DNA from: Candidatus Borkfalkia ceftriaxoniphila
GTDB taxonomy: Bacteria > Bacillota > Clostridia > Christensenellales > Borkfalkiaceae
Direction of reading: 5' to 3'
Assembly: GCF_004134775.1 (NCBI RefSeq)
Contig: NZ_SDOZ01000002.1
Coordinates: 966,005-1,030,004 of the forward strand
Length of the DNA stretch: 64,000 nt
Shown: positions 1-9,062 of the stretch, in pieces
Layout: each line of letters starts with the position of its first letter
How positions within the stretch are numbered: the stretch's first letter is position 1
Made by a program: the position numbers and the translations under genes
The notes under the pieces: model-generated
What the model was told of the DNA's origin: nothing
Database searches by the model: none
What the model saw: only the letters and a program-made list of their open reading frames with translations

Positions 1-626
<626 letters not shown>

Positions 627-827
627 ATTGTTTAAAGCTGTTCTTTCGAACAACGGCTCTAACGTTATTATTTGCTGACTGTTCTTTTTGGTACTTTTGT
701 GTACTCAAAAGTTAATTGACAGAAACTTTTTAAAAATAGTAATTTTTAATTCATTTCCTTCTATTCAATTTTTAAGCATCGCTTGTCCGAACTTCGTTCG
801 GAGCTCTCTCAACGAGTGAGCTTGACT

Positions 828-856
828 ATCATACCATATTGCAAATCTTTTGTCAA
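828..856 (-). promoter_or_regulatory. rRNA operon promoter P1 (proximal)
   Basis: On the minus strand TTGACA (856-851) is followed by exactly 17 nt and TATGAT (833-828). It is the promoter nearest to the 16S gene, about 200 nt upstream. It is one of three similar, evenly spaced promoters, a common design for strong growth-rate-regulated rRNA transcription. Confidence 0.85.
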
Positions 857-1075
857 CTGATTTTCGCGACTTTTTTCAAAGTTTTTGAAAAACTTTTGTC
901 GAAGTTTTGCGCTTCGTTATGATTTTGTCCGCCTCGTTTGACAGCTTGACTATCATATCACATCTACAAATTTTTGTCAACTGTTTTTTTGAATTTTTTC
1001 AAAAAACTTTTGCAAGCATTTTCGTATGTTTTATGGTGTCTGCCGCTCTCGTTTGACAGCTTGCCTATAATATCA
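850..1075 (-). repeat. Diverged tandem promoter-bearing repeat units upstream of 16S
   Basis: Two units of roughly 115-125 bp each begin after a -10 box with CAAGCTGTCAAACGAG, contain a T/A-rich CAAAAGTTTTT block, and end in CAGTTGACAAAA, the -35 region of the next promoter. They look like an old tandem duplication of a promoter segment. Apart from promoters and the untranslated rRNA leader, the stretch 627-1200 holds no gene I can support. Confidence 0.6.
952..980 (-). promoter_or_regulatory. rRNA operon promoter P2 (middle)
   Basis: On the minus strand TTGACA (980-975), a 17-nt spacer and TATGAT (957-952). The bases after the -10 box (AGTCAAGCT) also follow P1, so the promoters look like copies of one another. 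Confidence 0.85.
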
Positions 1076-1095
1076 TATCCCGCCACGGAAGTCAA
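1067..1095 (-). promoter_or_regulatory. rRNA operon promoter P3 (distal)
   Basis: On the minus strand TTGACT (1095-1090), 17 nt, TATTAT (1072-1067). The early transcribed sequence (CAAGCTGTCAAACGAG) matches that after P2. Confidence 0.75.
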
Positions 1096-1202
1096 CGTTT
1101 TTTTCGCACTTTTTTGCGATTTTTCCGCTTTTTTTTCATTCTTTTTCGACAACGCTATATATAGTATTGTCGGCGATTTTCGTACCACTATACGACGCAA
1201 AC

Positions 1203-1231
1203 TTGCCATTTCCTCGATTGTATGATATAAT
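1203..1231 (+). promoter_or_regulatory. Promoter for small membrane protein gene at 1261
   Basis: TTGCCA (1203-1208), 17-nt spacer, TATAAT (1226-1231). It fires rightward, away from the rRNA promoters, and is followed by an AGAGAGG ribosome binding site and the ATG at 1261. Confidence 0.75.
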
Positions 1232-1260
1232 GAACTTAATAAAAAAAGAGAGGTTTAAAA

Positions 1261-1485
1261 ATGTTCAAAACGCTGCGCATCGTCAGCACAGTGCTCTGCG
1301 CGCTGCTTCTGGCATTCATCATCCCGTCCGTCGTCTGGTTCAAGCCGGTGTACGTGATTATCGAAGCCGTGCTCGCCCTATTGTTTTTCGTGCTGATGAT
1401 GCTTTTTAAAAGTTTGCAGGAAATGCGAGAGCCCAAGCCGCAGTCGCCCGAGGAACCCGAACCCGAAGAGGAAAAAAAGGACTGA
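1261..1485 (+). CDS. Small two-helix membrane protein with acidic Pro-rich tail
   Basis: A 74-residue protein of unknown function. It has two hydrophobic segments (about residues 4-24 and 30-50) joined by a short turn, then a Pro/Glu-rich charged tail ending in EEEKKD that probably lies in the cytoplasm. A good promoter (1203-1231), an AGAGAGG ribosome binding site 6 nt before the ATG and a terminator just after the stop support a real single-gene unit. It is transcribed toward parB, and the two genes share the terminator at 1543-1575. I do not recognise the family. Confidence 0.7.
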   Translation: MFKTLRIVSTVLCALLLAFIIPSVVWFKPVYVIIEAVLALLFFVLMMLFKSLQEMREPKPQSPEEPEPEEEKKD

Positions 1486-1542
1486 CCCCTCCTCTTTTCT
1501 TCCGCGCGCACGCGCGCGACATATATTATATATAAAGAAAAT

Positions 1543-1575
1543 CCCCGCCGCAAGAAAAGCGGCGGGGACCTTTTT
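1543..1575. terminator. Terminator between the 1261 gene and parB
   Basis: A 9-bp GC stem (CCCCGCCGC / GCGGCGGGG, loop of 7) is followed by TTTTT on the plus strand and flanked by an A-rich stretch on the left. It can therefore serve both convergent genes. Confidence 0.85.
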
Positions 1576-2506
1576 ATCTTTTTTCCTGACGCTCGACCAG
1601 GTCGATGATCTCGCTGATGCGGTCCAGGTCGTCTGTGTTGTAATAGTCGATATAGATGCGGCCCTTTCTGTCGTTGCCGATCAGGCTCACTTTGGTTTTG
1701 AAGGTGTGTTTCATCCGCTCGATCATGTCTTTGAGTTCGAGAGAAACCTGCATCTTCTTCTTTTCGCGCTTTTCGTCCAACTCTTCGGCGGAGGAAAAAT
1801 ATTCTCTCACACTGCGTTCGATGTCGCGGACGGACAGGCCGTCCTTGATGGCGTCGATCGCGAGTTTATACTGCGCGTCTTCGGGCAGCGTGATGAGCGC
1901 GCGGGCGTGCCCAGCGCTGAGTTTACCCGAGGCGACGAGTTCGATGACCTCGCGGGAAAGGGATAACAGACGGAGCGTGTTCGTGACCGCGGGGCGGGAT
2001 TTGCCGATACGTTCCGCGAGTTCCTCCTGCGTGAGTTTATATTCGTCCATCAGCTGTTTCATGGCATTCGCCGCTTCGATGGGATTCAGATCCTCCCTCT
2101 GCAGGTTTTCGATCAGGGAAATTTCCTTGATCTCGCGGTCGGTGTAGGAGCGGATGACGACGGGAATCTGCTTTTTGCCCGCGATCTTCGCGGCGCGGTA
2201 ACGGCGTTCGCCGGCGATGATCATGTACTGCCCGCCGATCATGTTATTGACGACGATGGGCATGATCAGCCCGTGTTTTTTGATGGAATCCGCCAGTTCG
2301 TTGAGAGCGTCTTCATCGAAATGCTTTCGCGGCTGGTTGGGATTGGGTTTTACGAGATCGATGTCCACCTCGATGAGCCCCTTGATGTCTTCGGGAAATT
2401 CCTGCGCGTTCTCCCTGGTAAAGGATTTCGCTGCGTTCTCATACGCCTCTTCCGTATCCGAAAAGAGTGCCGAAAGCCCCCTTCCTAATCCTCTGTTCGT
2501 TTTCAT
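1574..2506 (-). CDS. parB: Chromosome partitioning protein ParB (Spo0J)
   Basis: CTP-dependent DNA clamp that loads at parS sites near the origin, spreads, and works with ParA and SMC in chromosome segregation. The 310-residue protein has the N-terminal catalytic box GERRYRAAK (about residues 99-107), then the helix-turn-helix that reads parS (about 155-180, LTQEELAERIGKSRPAV), and a C-terminal dimerisation region. Length is typical (B. subtilis Spo0J is 282). It starts at ATG 2506 behind GAGGT and lies 40 nt downstream of parA, so the two form an operon. Four parS-like sites at 5869-6013 are its expected targets. Confidence 0.97.
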   Translation of the reverse strand: MKTNRGLGRGLSALFSDTEEAYENAAKSFTRENAQEFPEDIKGLIEVDIDLVKPNPNQPRKHFDEDALNELADSIKKHGLIMPIVVNNMIGGQYMIIAGERRYRAAKIAGKKQIPVVIRSYTDREIKEISLIENLQREDLNPIEAANAMKQLMDEYKLTQEELAERIGKSRPAVTNTLRLLSLSREVIELVASGKLSAGHARALITLPEDAQYKLAIDAIKDGLSVRDIERSVREYFSSAEELDEKREKKKMQVSLELKDMIERMKHTFKTKVSLIGNDRKGRIYIDYYNTDDLDRISEIIDLVERQEKR

Positions 2507-2546
2507 AATTACCTCATGCGATTTTTCTGCCTGAACGGACGAAAAC

Positions 2547-3314
2547 TCATTTGCTTTGTCTTGCCAGATATTCCAGCGTCAGCGCTTTATAGGCGCGGGC
2601 GCCCGTACATTTGGGATCGTGCATCATGATAGGCTTGCCGTATGAGGAAGCCTCCACCAACCGCACGTTGCGGGGCACGACGATCTCGAACAGCCGCTTT
2701 GTAAAGAATTTTTTGATCTCTTCGGCGATCTGCTTGGAAATGAGCGAACGGCTGTCGTACATGGTGAGGACGACGCCGTCCACTTCCAGACCGGCGTTGA
2801 GATGCTGTTTCACGAGGCTGATGGAATTCATCAGTTGACTCAGTCCCTCCAAAGCGTAATATTCGCTCTGAATGGGAATGATGACCGAATCCGCACACGC
2901 GAGCGCGTTGATGGTCAGAAGTCCCAGCGAGGGCGGACAGTCTATCAATATGTAATCGTACCGCGAACGGATCTCTTCGAGAGCGTTCTTCAGTACGCGT
3001 TCGCGGTTCTTTTTATAGACCAGTTCGACTTCGGCGCCCGCGAGATCGATGTTGGAAGGCAAAAGGTCGAGATTTTCCACTTCCGTGGGCATGATGTTTT
3101 CCAATGCCTTTTCGTCGTCGATGAGGACGCTGTAAATGGATTGTTCGAGCGAACTTTTGGAAAAGCCCAGCCCGGTGGTGGCGTTGCCCTGCGGGTCCAT
3201 GTCCACGAGGAGCACTTTTTTGCCCTCTGCGGCGATATACGCCGCCATGTTCACGCAAGTCGTCGTCTTACCCACGCCCCCCTTCTGATTTGAAAATGAA
3301 ACTATTTTTCCCAT
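2547..3314 (-). CDS. parA: Chromosome partitioning ATPase ParA (Soj)
   Basis: Deviant-Walker ATPase of 255 residues that binds DNA non-specifically as an ATP dimer and is stimulated by ParB. In B. subtilis Soj it also controls DnaA activity. The deviant Walker A motif KGGVGKTT is at residues 11-18, and the Walker B region (ILIDCPPSLGLL) is near residue 125. It is the first gene of a parA-parB pair and is followed after 40 nt by parB. The 77-nt gap to ftsH contains a GC-rich inverted repeat without a T-run, so read-through from ftsH is possible. Confidence 0.97.
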   Translation of the reverse strand: MGKIVSFSNQKGGVGKTTTCVNMAAYIAAEGKKVLLVDMDPQGNATTGLGFSKSSLEQSIYSVLIDDEKALENIMPTEVENLDLLPSNIDLAGAEVELVYKKNRERVLKNALEEIRSRYDYILIDCPPSLGLLTINALACADSVIIPIQSEYYALEGLSQLMNSISLVKQHLNAGLEVDGVVLTMYDSRSLISKQIAEEIKKFFTKRLFEIVVPRNVRLVEASSYGKPIMMHDPKCTGARAYKALTLEYLARQSK

Positions 3315-3391
3315 TCTTTCACCGCTTTCGTCAATTTATGTTCCGCGGCGGAGCGCATCGGCGCTCCCCGCGGTCGTTTTTGTCACGTGGA

Positions 3392-5335
3392 TCAGTGTTT
3401 CCGTTCGCCGTTTTCGTCCTCAAAGGGATCTTCGTCCTTTTTTTCTTCCGTCGGGGCGTCGTACCTCTTGAAAGGATTTTCCTGTGCGGCTTTTTCCTTG
3501 GTGTCCATATATTCGTTGATCTTTTCCAGCGGCTCGCCGTTCATCAGCATATCCACTTCGTCCGTATAAATGGTTTCGCGTTCGATCAAAAGTCTTGCCA
3601 TGTTGTCGAGCACGGAACGTTTTTCCGTCAGTAATTTGGTCGCGCGGGCGTGTGCCTCTTCTATGATCTTGTGAACTTCCTCGTCGATCATGTTCGCGGT
3701 CTCTTCGCTGTAAGAGTTGTGGGCTTCCATATCCCTGCCGAGGAAGATCGGATTGTCCGAACCGTACGTGACAAGACCGACTCTTTCGCTCATACCCCAT
3801 TCGGTGACCATTTTGCGGGAGATCTCCGTCACTTTCTGCAAATCGCTCGAAGCGCCCGTGCACACGTCCTTGATGACGATTTCTTCCGCCACGCGGCCGC
3901 CCAAGGTCATGCAGACGATGTCTTTGAGTTTATCTTTGCTCATATGGTTGTCGTCGCTGTCGGGCCGCGTCATCGTATACCCTGCCGCCATGCCGCGGGG
4001 AATGATGGAAACTTCCTGTACGGGATCGCAGTTCTTGCAAAGGCGTGCCAGAATCGCGTGCCCCGCCTCATGATAAGCGGTGATGCGTTTATCCGACTCT
4101 GTGACAAGGCGGCTCTTTTTCTGCGGCCCGACGAGCACCTTGTTGATGCCTTCGTACAATTCTTTATTGCCGATGAGTTTTTTATTCGCACGGGCGGCGA
4201 GAATAGCTGCCTCGTTCAAAAGATTTTCCAGATCTGCACCCGAGAACCCGCTCGTCATCCTCGCAAGTATTTTGAAGTTGACGTTGGGAGCCATCGGCTT
4301 ATTTCTGGAATGCACTTTCAAGATCGCCTCTCTGCCGCGCACATCGGGCAGGTTGACGTAGACCTGACGGTCGAAACGGCCCGGGCGAAGGAGAGCGGGA
4401 TCGAGGATATCCGCGCGGTTGGTCGCCGCCATGACGATAATGCCTTCGTTGGTCTCGAAACCGTCCATCTGCACGAGCAGTTGGTTCAAGGTCTGTTCGC
4501 GTTCGTCGTGACCTCCGCCGAGGCCCGTGCCTCTCTGGCGGCCGACGGCATCGATCTCGTCGATGAAGATGATACAGGGTTGGCTCTTTTTCGCCGCGTC
4601 GAACAGATCGCGCACACGCGACGCGCCGACACCGACAAACATTTCCACGAAGTCGGAGCCGCTTATCGAGAAGAAAGGAACGTTCGCTTCGCCCGCGACG
4701 GCTTTGGCAAACAACGTTTTACCCGTTCCGGGAGGGCCTACGAGCAGAATACCCTTCGGAATCCTTGCACCCAGATCGGAAAACTTTTTCGGAGATTTTA
4801 AAAACTCGACGACTTCGGCAAGTTCCGCCTTTTCCTCTTCCGCTCCCGCGACGTCTGCAAAACGCACCTTAATATTGGAATTGACACGCGCCTTGGATTT
4901 TGCGAAGCTCATCGCCTTGCTGCCTCCGCCCTGCGTCTGGCGTATGATGAGATAGAAGACCACGCACACGAGAATGATCCCGAAGAAAGGAATCAGATAC
5001 GACCAGAAACTGCCCGCGTTGGGATCGGTGTAGGTATATTTGAAACCTGGATATTTCCCCGTCCATTCGTCGAGTTTCTGCGCGGTGTAATCGCCGCGGT
5101 CGCCGTACGCAAAGAAAATGTACTTGCCGTTCGCATTATATCCTTTATAAATATAATCGTCCACGACAATCGTTGTAACCCTCTCGCTTGCATCAACATT
5201 GGCAATCTTTTCTTCGTATTCAGAAAATTTGATTTCTGTGGCAGGGCTGTAAAAGCTCGTAAAAAGCGTAATCCCCAATAGGAGGATCACCGCCCCAAGC
5301 ACCACCCAGAGAAGAATTTTCGATGATTTGTTCAT
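3392..5335 (-). CDS. ftsH: ATP-dependent zinc metalloprotease FtsH
   Basis: Membrane-anchored AAA+ protease (647 residues) for quality control of membrane and regulatory proteins; it assembles as a hexamer with its active sites in the cytoplasm. Visible are two membrane segments (residues about 8-28 and 110-132) flanking a small extracytoplasmic domain, Walker A GPPGTGKT (200-207), Walker B FIDEID, the arginine finger region RPGRFDR, and the zinc-protease HEAGH motif near residue 425. The tail is acidic. ATG 5335 follows AAGGAG. It is transcribed leftward from the AT-rich origin-proximal gap. Confidence 0.97.
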   Translation of the reverse strand: MNKSSKILLWVVLGAVILLLGITLFTSFYSPATEIKFSEYEEKIANVDASERVTTIVVDDYIYKGYNANGKYIFFAYGDRGDYTAQKLDEWTGKYPGFKYTYTDPNAGSFWSYLIPFFGIILVCVVFYLIIRQTQGGGSKAMSFAKSKARVNSNIKVRFADVAGAEEEKAELAEVVEFLKSPKKFSDLGARIPKGILLVGPPGTGKTLFAKAVAGEANVPFFSISGSDFVEMFVGVGASRVRDLFDAAKKSQPCIIFIDEIDAVGRQRGTGLGGGHDEREQTLNQLLVQMDGFETNEGIIVMAATNRADILDPALLRPGRFDRQVYVNLPDVRGREAILKVHSRNKPMAPNVNFKILARMTSGFSGADLENLLNEAAILAARANKKLIGNKELYEGINKVLVGPQKKSRLVTESDKRITAYHEAGHAILARLCKNCDPVQEVSIIPRGMAAGYTMTRPDSDDNHMSKDKLKDIVCMTLGGRVAEEIVIKDVCTGASSDLQKVTEISRKMVTEWGMSERVGLVTYGSDNPIFLGRDMEAHNSYSEETANMIDEEVHKIIEEAHARATKLLTEKRSVLDNMARLLIERETIYTDEVDMLMNGEPLEKINEYMDTKEKAAQENPFKRYDAPTEEKKDEDPFEDENGERKH

Positions 5336-5727
5336 TCAATTACTCCTTAAAAGTCCGTTTTATAACTTGTTTTTCTATTTGAATTCCCGCCGAAAAATTA
5401 TGAACTGTTTTACCGACGTTTAATCAACTTTCCTTATTATATATATACAGGGGAAGAAAAATGCTTCCCTTACATAAAATAGGGTTGACTTTCGCACTAT
5501 TCAGTATGTGCCAACTTAACAGATAAAATATCAGCCGCCTATCGATTCCCGTTTATTACCAATTTATAATGAAATAGTAAATTAGCGCTATTTTATTTCA
5601 TAAATCATGTTACAGCGCCCGCAAACAATCGGCACATATTCATACGCTATTTATAAAAGCAGGGCAATCAAAGCCGCAAAAACTATTTGCCGTTCCGTAA
5701 CAGCAAGAATATTTTCCTGTGGATTCT

Positions 5728-5756
5728 ATCATACCATATCCTAAAAAAAAACACAA
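5728..5756 (-). promoter_or_regulatory. Leftward promoter, probably for ftsH (long leader)
   Basis: On the minus strand TTGTGT (5756-5751), 17 nt including a T8 tract, and TATGAT (5733-5728). It would give ftsH a leader of about 390 nt. The leader is AT-rich and contains an imperfect inverted repeat around 5560-5605, but I do not recognise a known riboswitch. Confidence 0.5.
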
Positions 5757-5868
5757 GGATTATTTGAAAAATAATTGAATTCTTGCTAATTTTTTACCGA
5801 ATTATCATAAATTTACACACGAAATCATTATGCACCCATCAAAAACGACCCTTTTTTAACCTCTAAAA

Positions 5869-5884
5869 TGTTTCATATGAAACT
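5869..5884. promoter_or_regulatory. parS: parS-like site 1
   Basis: TGTTTCATATGAAACT. It differs from the canonical Firmicutes parS (TGTTTCACGTGAAACA) in the two central bases and the last base. It is the leftmost of four sites in 145 bp. Confidence 0.7.
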
Positions 5885-5889
5885 TCCCC

Positions 5890-5927
5890 GGTCAAAGCAA
5901 TGTTTCACGTGAAACATTGCTTTGACC
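5890..5927. promoter_or_regulatory. parS: parS site 2 (canonical) inside a 38-bp perfect palindrome
   Basis: The core at 5901-5916 is TGTTTCACGTGAAACA, the exact Firmicutes parS consensus. Symmetry continues outward for 11 more bases on each side, so 5890-5927 is a perfect 38-bp palindrome. ParB from the operon at 1574-3314 is the expected ligand. Confidence 0.93.
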
Positions 5928-5951
5928 AACTGTTATGCACGCGCTCGCCCT

Positions 5952-5983
5952 TAAATTAATGTTTCATATGAAACATTAATTTA
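5952..5983. promoter_or_regulatory. parS: parS-like site 3 inside a 32-bp perfect palindrome
   Basis: The core at 5960-5975 reads TGTTTCATATGAAACA, with CATATG in place of the central CACGTG. The flanks extend the symmetry to a perfect 32-bp palindrome rich in A and T. Confidence 0.75.
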
Positions 5984-5997
5984 GACTATCAAGGCCA

Positions 5998-6013
5998 CGT
6001 TTCATGTGAAACA
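5998..6013. promoter_or_regulatory. parS: parS-like site 4
   Basis: CGTTTCATGTGAAACA, two differences from the consensus (first base and one central base). It is the rightmost of the four clustered sites. Confidence 0.7.
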
Positions 6014-6298
6014 GATAAATTTCTCTTTAATAGTAAATAGATTCCAAGCAGTCTCCTTTATTGAAACTATACATATTTTATCATATTTCAGATAAACTAC
6101 CTGGTTTTTATCTGAAAAAACAGAAGATTTTAGGTCGGAAATTTTTCAAAAAAATAAAATTATTCTGTCTCAAATCGTCTGAGAGGCTTTTTTTAAAAGT
6201 CATAAACGCAACTAAAAATTTTCTGTCACAATATAAACGCATAAATATAAAGTTTAAAAAACAAAGTACGCAAATAAATAAACCCCTCTTACGCTAGT

Positions 6299-6373
6299 TA
6301 TCAACACAAAATACATTAGATGCAATATTTGAAAAATGCACTTATCCACACTATGTGCACAATTTGTGGATAA
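6299..6373. other. DnaA-box cluster upstream of yyaC
   Basis: TTATCAACA (about 6299-6307), TTATCCACA (6342-6350), TGTGCACAA (6354-6362) and TGTGGATAA (6365-6373). Two of these are perfect matches to the DnaA consensus, facing each other, directly beside a long AT-rich tract (6015-6340) and the parS cluster. A further perfect box lies at 7068-7076. This is a candidate origin or DnaA-titration site. Confidence 0.6.
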
Positions 6374-6452
6374 ATTAAACCGCGTAGAAGGTATAAATCG
6401 ACGTGAATTTGTCAATAAAGTAGTATCAACGCACACACGGAGAATGACGCAA

Positions 6453-7010
6453 ATGGAATATTCATTCAATATCTACAACAAGATGGCTGGCGCGGGTATA
6501 TTGATGGCACTGAACGCGTATATAGGAACAAACGAAGCACCGCCTGTAATACTTTGCATAGGCAGCGATCTTGCGATCGGAGACAGTCTGGGACCTGTCT
6601 GCGGGACCATGCTGCAAAGCAAAAACTGCTATAAAGGGTGTTTCGTCTACGGGACGCTTAAAAAACCCGTGACCGCAAAAGAAGTAAAATATCTGAACGC
6701 ATTTTTAAAAGAGACGCACCCGAATAGTAAAATCATTGCGGTAGATGCGGCAGTCGGCGCCGCGGGAGACATCGGTTTGATCAAAATCAATAATAAAGGG
6801 TTAAAACCGGGTCTTGGCGCCAATAAAAAACTTCCTGCGGTGGGAGACGTAAGCATTATGGGCATCGTCGCAGAAAAGTCGCTCTTTAATTATTCTTTAC
6901 TGAATCTCACGCGCCTGAATTTAGTTTATAAAATGTCAGATATTATTTCCGATTCTCTGGCTACTTTTTTAATGAACGCGCATAAATCTTCTATGCGCCA
7001 AGTAATATAA
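6453..7010 (+). CDS. yyaC: Putative sporulation protease-like protein YyaC (DUF1256)
   Basis: A 185-residue homologue of B. subtilis YyaC, a forespore-associated protein whose fold resembles the germination protease Gpr family. The family core is visible: CIGSDLAIGDSLGP near the N terminus, then AVDAAVGAAGDIG and PGLGANKKLPAVGDVSIMGIV. The reading frame is open upstream to 6336, but that would run over the DnaA boxes. The ATG at 6453 has GGAG 10 nt upstream (6439-6442) and is preferred; ATG 6444 is too close to it. In B. subtilis yyaC also lies near soj-spo0J, so the context fits. The biochemical activity is not established. Confidence 0.85.
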   Translation: MEYSFNIYNKMAGAGILMALNAYIGTNEAPPVILCIGSDLAIGDSLGPVCGTMLQSKNCYKGCFVYGTLKKPVTAKEVKYLNAFLKETHPNSKIIAVDAAVGAAGDIGLIKINNKGLKPGLGANKKLPAVGDVSIMGIVAEKSLFNYSLLNLTRLNLVYKMSDIISDSLATFLMNAHKSSMRQVI

Positions 7011-7056
7011 CATAAAAACAGCGCCCTAATTCAAATTTGGCGCTGTTTTTATGTTC
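7010..7056 (+). terminator. Terminator after yyaC
   Basis: A 16-bp perfect stem (acataaaaacagcgcc and its complement, 13-nt loop) begins at the yyaC stop codon. The right arm contains TTTTT. The outer A/T part makes it usable in both directions. Confidence 0.8.
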
Positions 7057-7067
7057 AAAAAAAGAAA

Positions 7068-7110
7068 TTATCCACATTATGTTGACAATTCTATAAATCG
7101 ATCTTATAAT
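7068..7110 (+). promoter_or_regulatory. Promoter of the aldehyde dehydrogenase gene with adjacent DnaA box
   Basis: TTGACA (7082-7087), 17 nt, TATAAT (7105-7110). A perfect DnaA box TTATCCACA (7068-7076) sits 5 nt upstream of the -35 element, so DnaA could affect this promoter, or the box may belong to the origin-proximal set. Confidence 0.75.
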
Positions 7111-7156
7111 ATGGACAAGGAATGCCAAATCTTTCTGCATTCATAAGGAAAAAATC

Positions 7157-8527
7157 ATGAATATACAAGAAACGGTACAAAAACAAAAATTGTACTTTCA
7201 AAAAGGAAACACTTTTCCGGTCTCATCGAGAATCAAGGCGTTAAAAGCCCTTCTCGCCGCCGTAAACGCGTGGGAAGATAAAATACTCGCAGCCCTCAGA
7301 TCGGACTTAAATAAGAGCCCTGCAGAGGCTTATATGACGGAGATCGGCATGGTAAAGGAGGAGATCTCCTTTCAGCTGAAACACCTAAAAAAGTTCGCCG
7401 CGAAAAAGCGCGTTAAAACGCCGCTTGCGCAATTCAAAGCAAAAAGTTATACCTATCCCGCTCCTTACGGCGTCGTTCTGATCATGAGTCCCTGGAACTA
7501 TCCCTTTCAACTCACTCTGGCGCCTTTGGCGGATGCGATCGCGGCAGGCAACTGCGCCGTCGTAAAGCCGAGCGCCTATGCGCCGAAGACAGCGCAGGTG
7601 ATCGCGGACTTGCTCAAAGAAACCTTCGATCCCGATCATATCGCCGTGATCCTGGGAGGAAGGGCGGAAAACACCGAACTGATCCAACAAAAATACGACA
7701 TGATCTTCTTTACAGGCGGTTCTTCCACGGGCCGCGTCGTCGCGGAAGCCGCGGCAAAGAATTTGACGCCCGTTGTTCTGGAACTCGGCGGCAAAAGCCC
7801 CTGCATTGTCAACGAAGACGCAAATATACCGCTTGCAGCCAAACGAATCGCGTTCGGAAAGTTCTTAAACGCGGGGCAGACTTGCGTCGCGCCCGACTAC
7901 GTTCTCGTGCACAGGTCGGTACACGCGGCGTTTTTGGAGGCGCTCGAAACGCACATCATCAACATGTACGGCGAAAACGCGCTCACAAATCCCGACTATC
8001 CGAAAATCGTTAACGCAAAGCATTTTGCACGGATCTTGTCGCTCGTCGCGCCCGATAAAATCGTGTTCGGCGGAGATTCAGATGAGAGCGCTTTGAAGAT
8101 CGCGCCGACCGTTCTCGACGGCGTAACGTTTACGGACAGAGTTATGAGCGAGGAGATCTTCGGACCTGTTCTACCCGTCATCGAGTTTGAAAGTTACGGA
8201 CAAATCGCCGCGGCGATCGCACATCATCCGACGCCGCTCGCGCTCTATTATTTCGGAAAAGATAGCGATCTGAAACAAAGAATCCTGCGCGAGATCCAAT
8301 TCGGAGGCGGCTGCGTGAACGATACCATCATACACCTTGCGACCACGCGCATGGGCTTCGGCGGCGTAGGGGAGAGCGGCATGGGCGCCTACCACGGCGA
8401 ACGCGGGTTTTTTGCCTTTTCCCACGTCAAGAGCATCGTGGAAAAAAGCACCGCCATCGATATACAACTTCGCTATGCACCCTATAATGACAAAAAAACA
8501 GCGCAGTTGAAAAAATTCCTGCGCTGA
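7157..8527 (+). CDS. Aldehyde dehydrogenase (class 3-like)
   Basis: NAD(P)-dependent oxidation of an aldehyde to the acid; 456 residues, the length of the short class 3 / YwdH-type enzymes. Motifs in order: PWNYPF (cofactor loop, about residue 113), FTGGSSTGR (about 188), the glutamate motif LELGGKSP (about 210) and the catalytic cysteine in GQTCVAPDY (about 245). The region around residue 330 (EEIFGPVLPV) is also typical. It is transcribed alone from a strong promoter at 7082-7110. The physiological substrate (fatty or aromatic aldehyde) cannot be told from sequence. Its start ATG follows AAGGA. Confidence 0.93.
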   Translation: MNIQETVQKQKLYFQKGNTFPVSSRIKALKALLAAVNAWEDKILAALRSDLNKSPAEAYMTEIGMVKEEISFQLKHLKKFAAKKRVKTPLAQFKAKSYTYPAPYGVVLIMSPWNYPFQLTLAPLADAIAAGNCAVVKPSAYAPKTAQVIADLLKETFDPDHIAVILGGRAENTELIQQKYDMIFFTGGSSTGRVVAEAAAKNLTPVVLELGGKSPCIVNEDANIPLAAKRIAFGKFLNAGQTCVAPDYVLVHRSVHAAFLEALETHIINMYGENALTNPDYPKIVNAKHFARILSLVAPDKIVFGGDSDESALKIAPTVLDGVTFTDRVMSEEIFGPVLPVIEFESYGQIAAAIAHHPTPLALYYFGKDSDLKQRILREIQFGGGCVNDTIIHLATTRMGFGGVGESGMGAYHGERGFFAFSHVKSIVEKSTAIDIQLRYAPYNDKKTAQLKKFLR

Positions 8528-8580
8528 TTTTTAAATAAGTCTGTTATAATTTACATAATTCGTACAATTACCGTAAATAT

Positions 8581-9048
8581 TTACAGTGAAAAAATATCTG
8601 ACGTCTTTTCATGAATGCGTGCAATAAATTTTCCGTCTTCATAGATTGTGCGGGTTATTTTATAGACGCCCTCGAAACGATAGCCTACAACTTTTCCATT
8701 ATAACCTTTGACGCGCTGAAAAGCAATTCTTTCTTCGCCCAACGGATCTTTCTCATGTTTGGTCATATCGGCTTGCAAGCCGCTGTACGCTTCAAAAATG
8801 CAATCTCTTTCGGCAGGGACTTTTAAAAACGGAATAATTTGCGATTTTGCAATGAACTGATTGCTCCAATTATTTTTTACGCTTCCGTCCATAAAAACAA
8901 ACCAGGCATAATAATGATCCCCGTAGCGTTCACGGACTGTTTTCGGTATAAAATACGCTCTCATTGGTAGCGCGTCGCAGCCGAACGCCTGTGAACAGCA
9001 ATCCTGAATCGTGGTTCCTCTGAAAAAATCTCCTTGTTTGATTTGCAT
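8581..9048 (-). CDS. Hypothetical protein, second gene of AT-rich pair
   Basis: A 155-residue soluble protein I do not recognise. It contains a Cys pair (QDCCSQAFGC, residues 15-25) and a mix of basic and aromatic residues (RYGDHYYAWFVFMDGSVKNNW), and has no membrane segment. ATG 9048 is preceded by AAAGGAG. It starts 14 nt after the stop of the membrane protein gene at 9063-9893, so the two are almost surely co-transcribed from the promoter at 10055-10083. Base composition is clearly more AT-rich than the flanking core genes, hinting at transfer. Confidence 0.6.
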   Translation of the reverse strand: MQIKQGDFFRGTTIQDCCSQAFGCDALPMRAYFIPKTVRERYGDHYYAWFVFMDGSVKNNWSNQFIAKSQIIPFLKVPAERDCIFEAYSGLQADMTKHEKDPLGEERIAFQRVKGYNGKVVGYRFEGVYKITRTIYEDGKFIARIHEKTSDIFSL

Positions 9049-9062
9049 AAGTATCTCCTTTT

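Larger units (their letters stand above)
5336..6452. other. AT-rich intergenic region with parS cluster and DnaA boxes
   Basis: This 1.1-kb stretch has no convincing protein gene. From left to right it holds the ftsH leader, a leftward promoter at 5728-5756, four parS-like palindromes at 5869-6013, a very AT-rich segment (about 6015-6340) and a group of DnaA boxes at 6299-6373. The mixture of parS, DnaA boxes and AT-rich DNA next to a point where gene direction diverges (ftsH left, yyaC right) is what an origin or origin-accessory region looks like. The rightward 78-residue reading frame at 6061 starts with TTG, has no ribosome binding site and is simply low-complexity AT DNA. Confidence 0.6.

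Noticed and set aside
3650..4801. 383-codon plus-strand ORF
   Set aside because: Antisense of ftsH.
6061..6297. 78-codon plus-strand ORF before yyaC
   Set aside because: TTG start, no ribosome binding site, Lys/Phe-rich product of AT-rich DNA; more likely part of a non-coding origin region.
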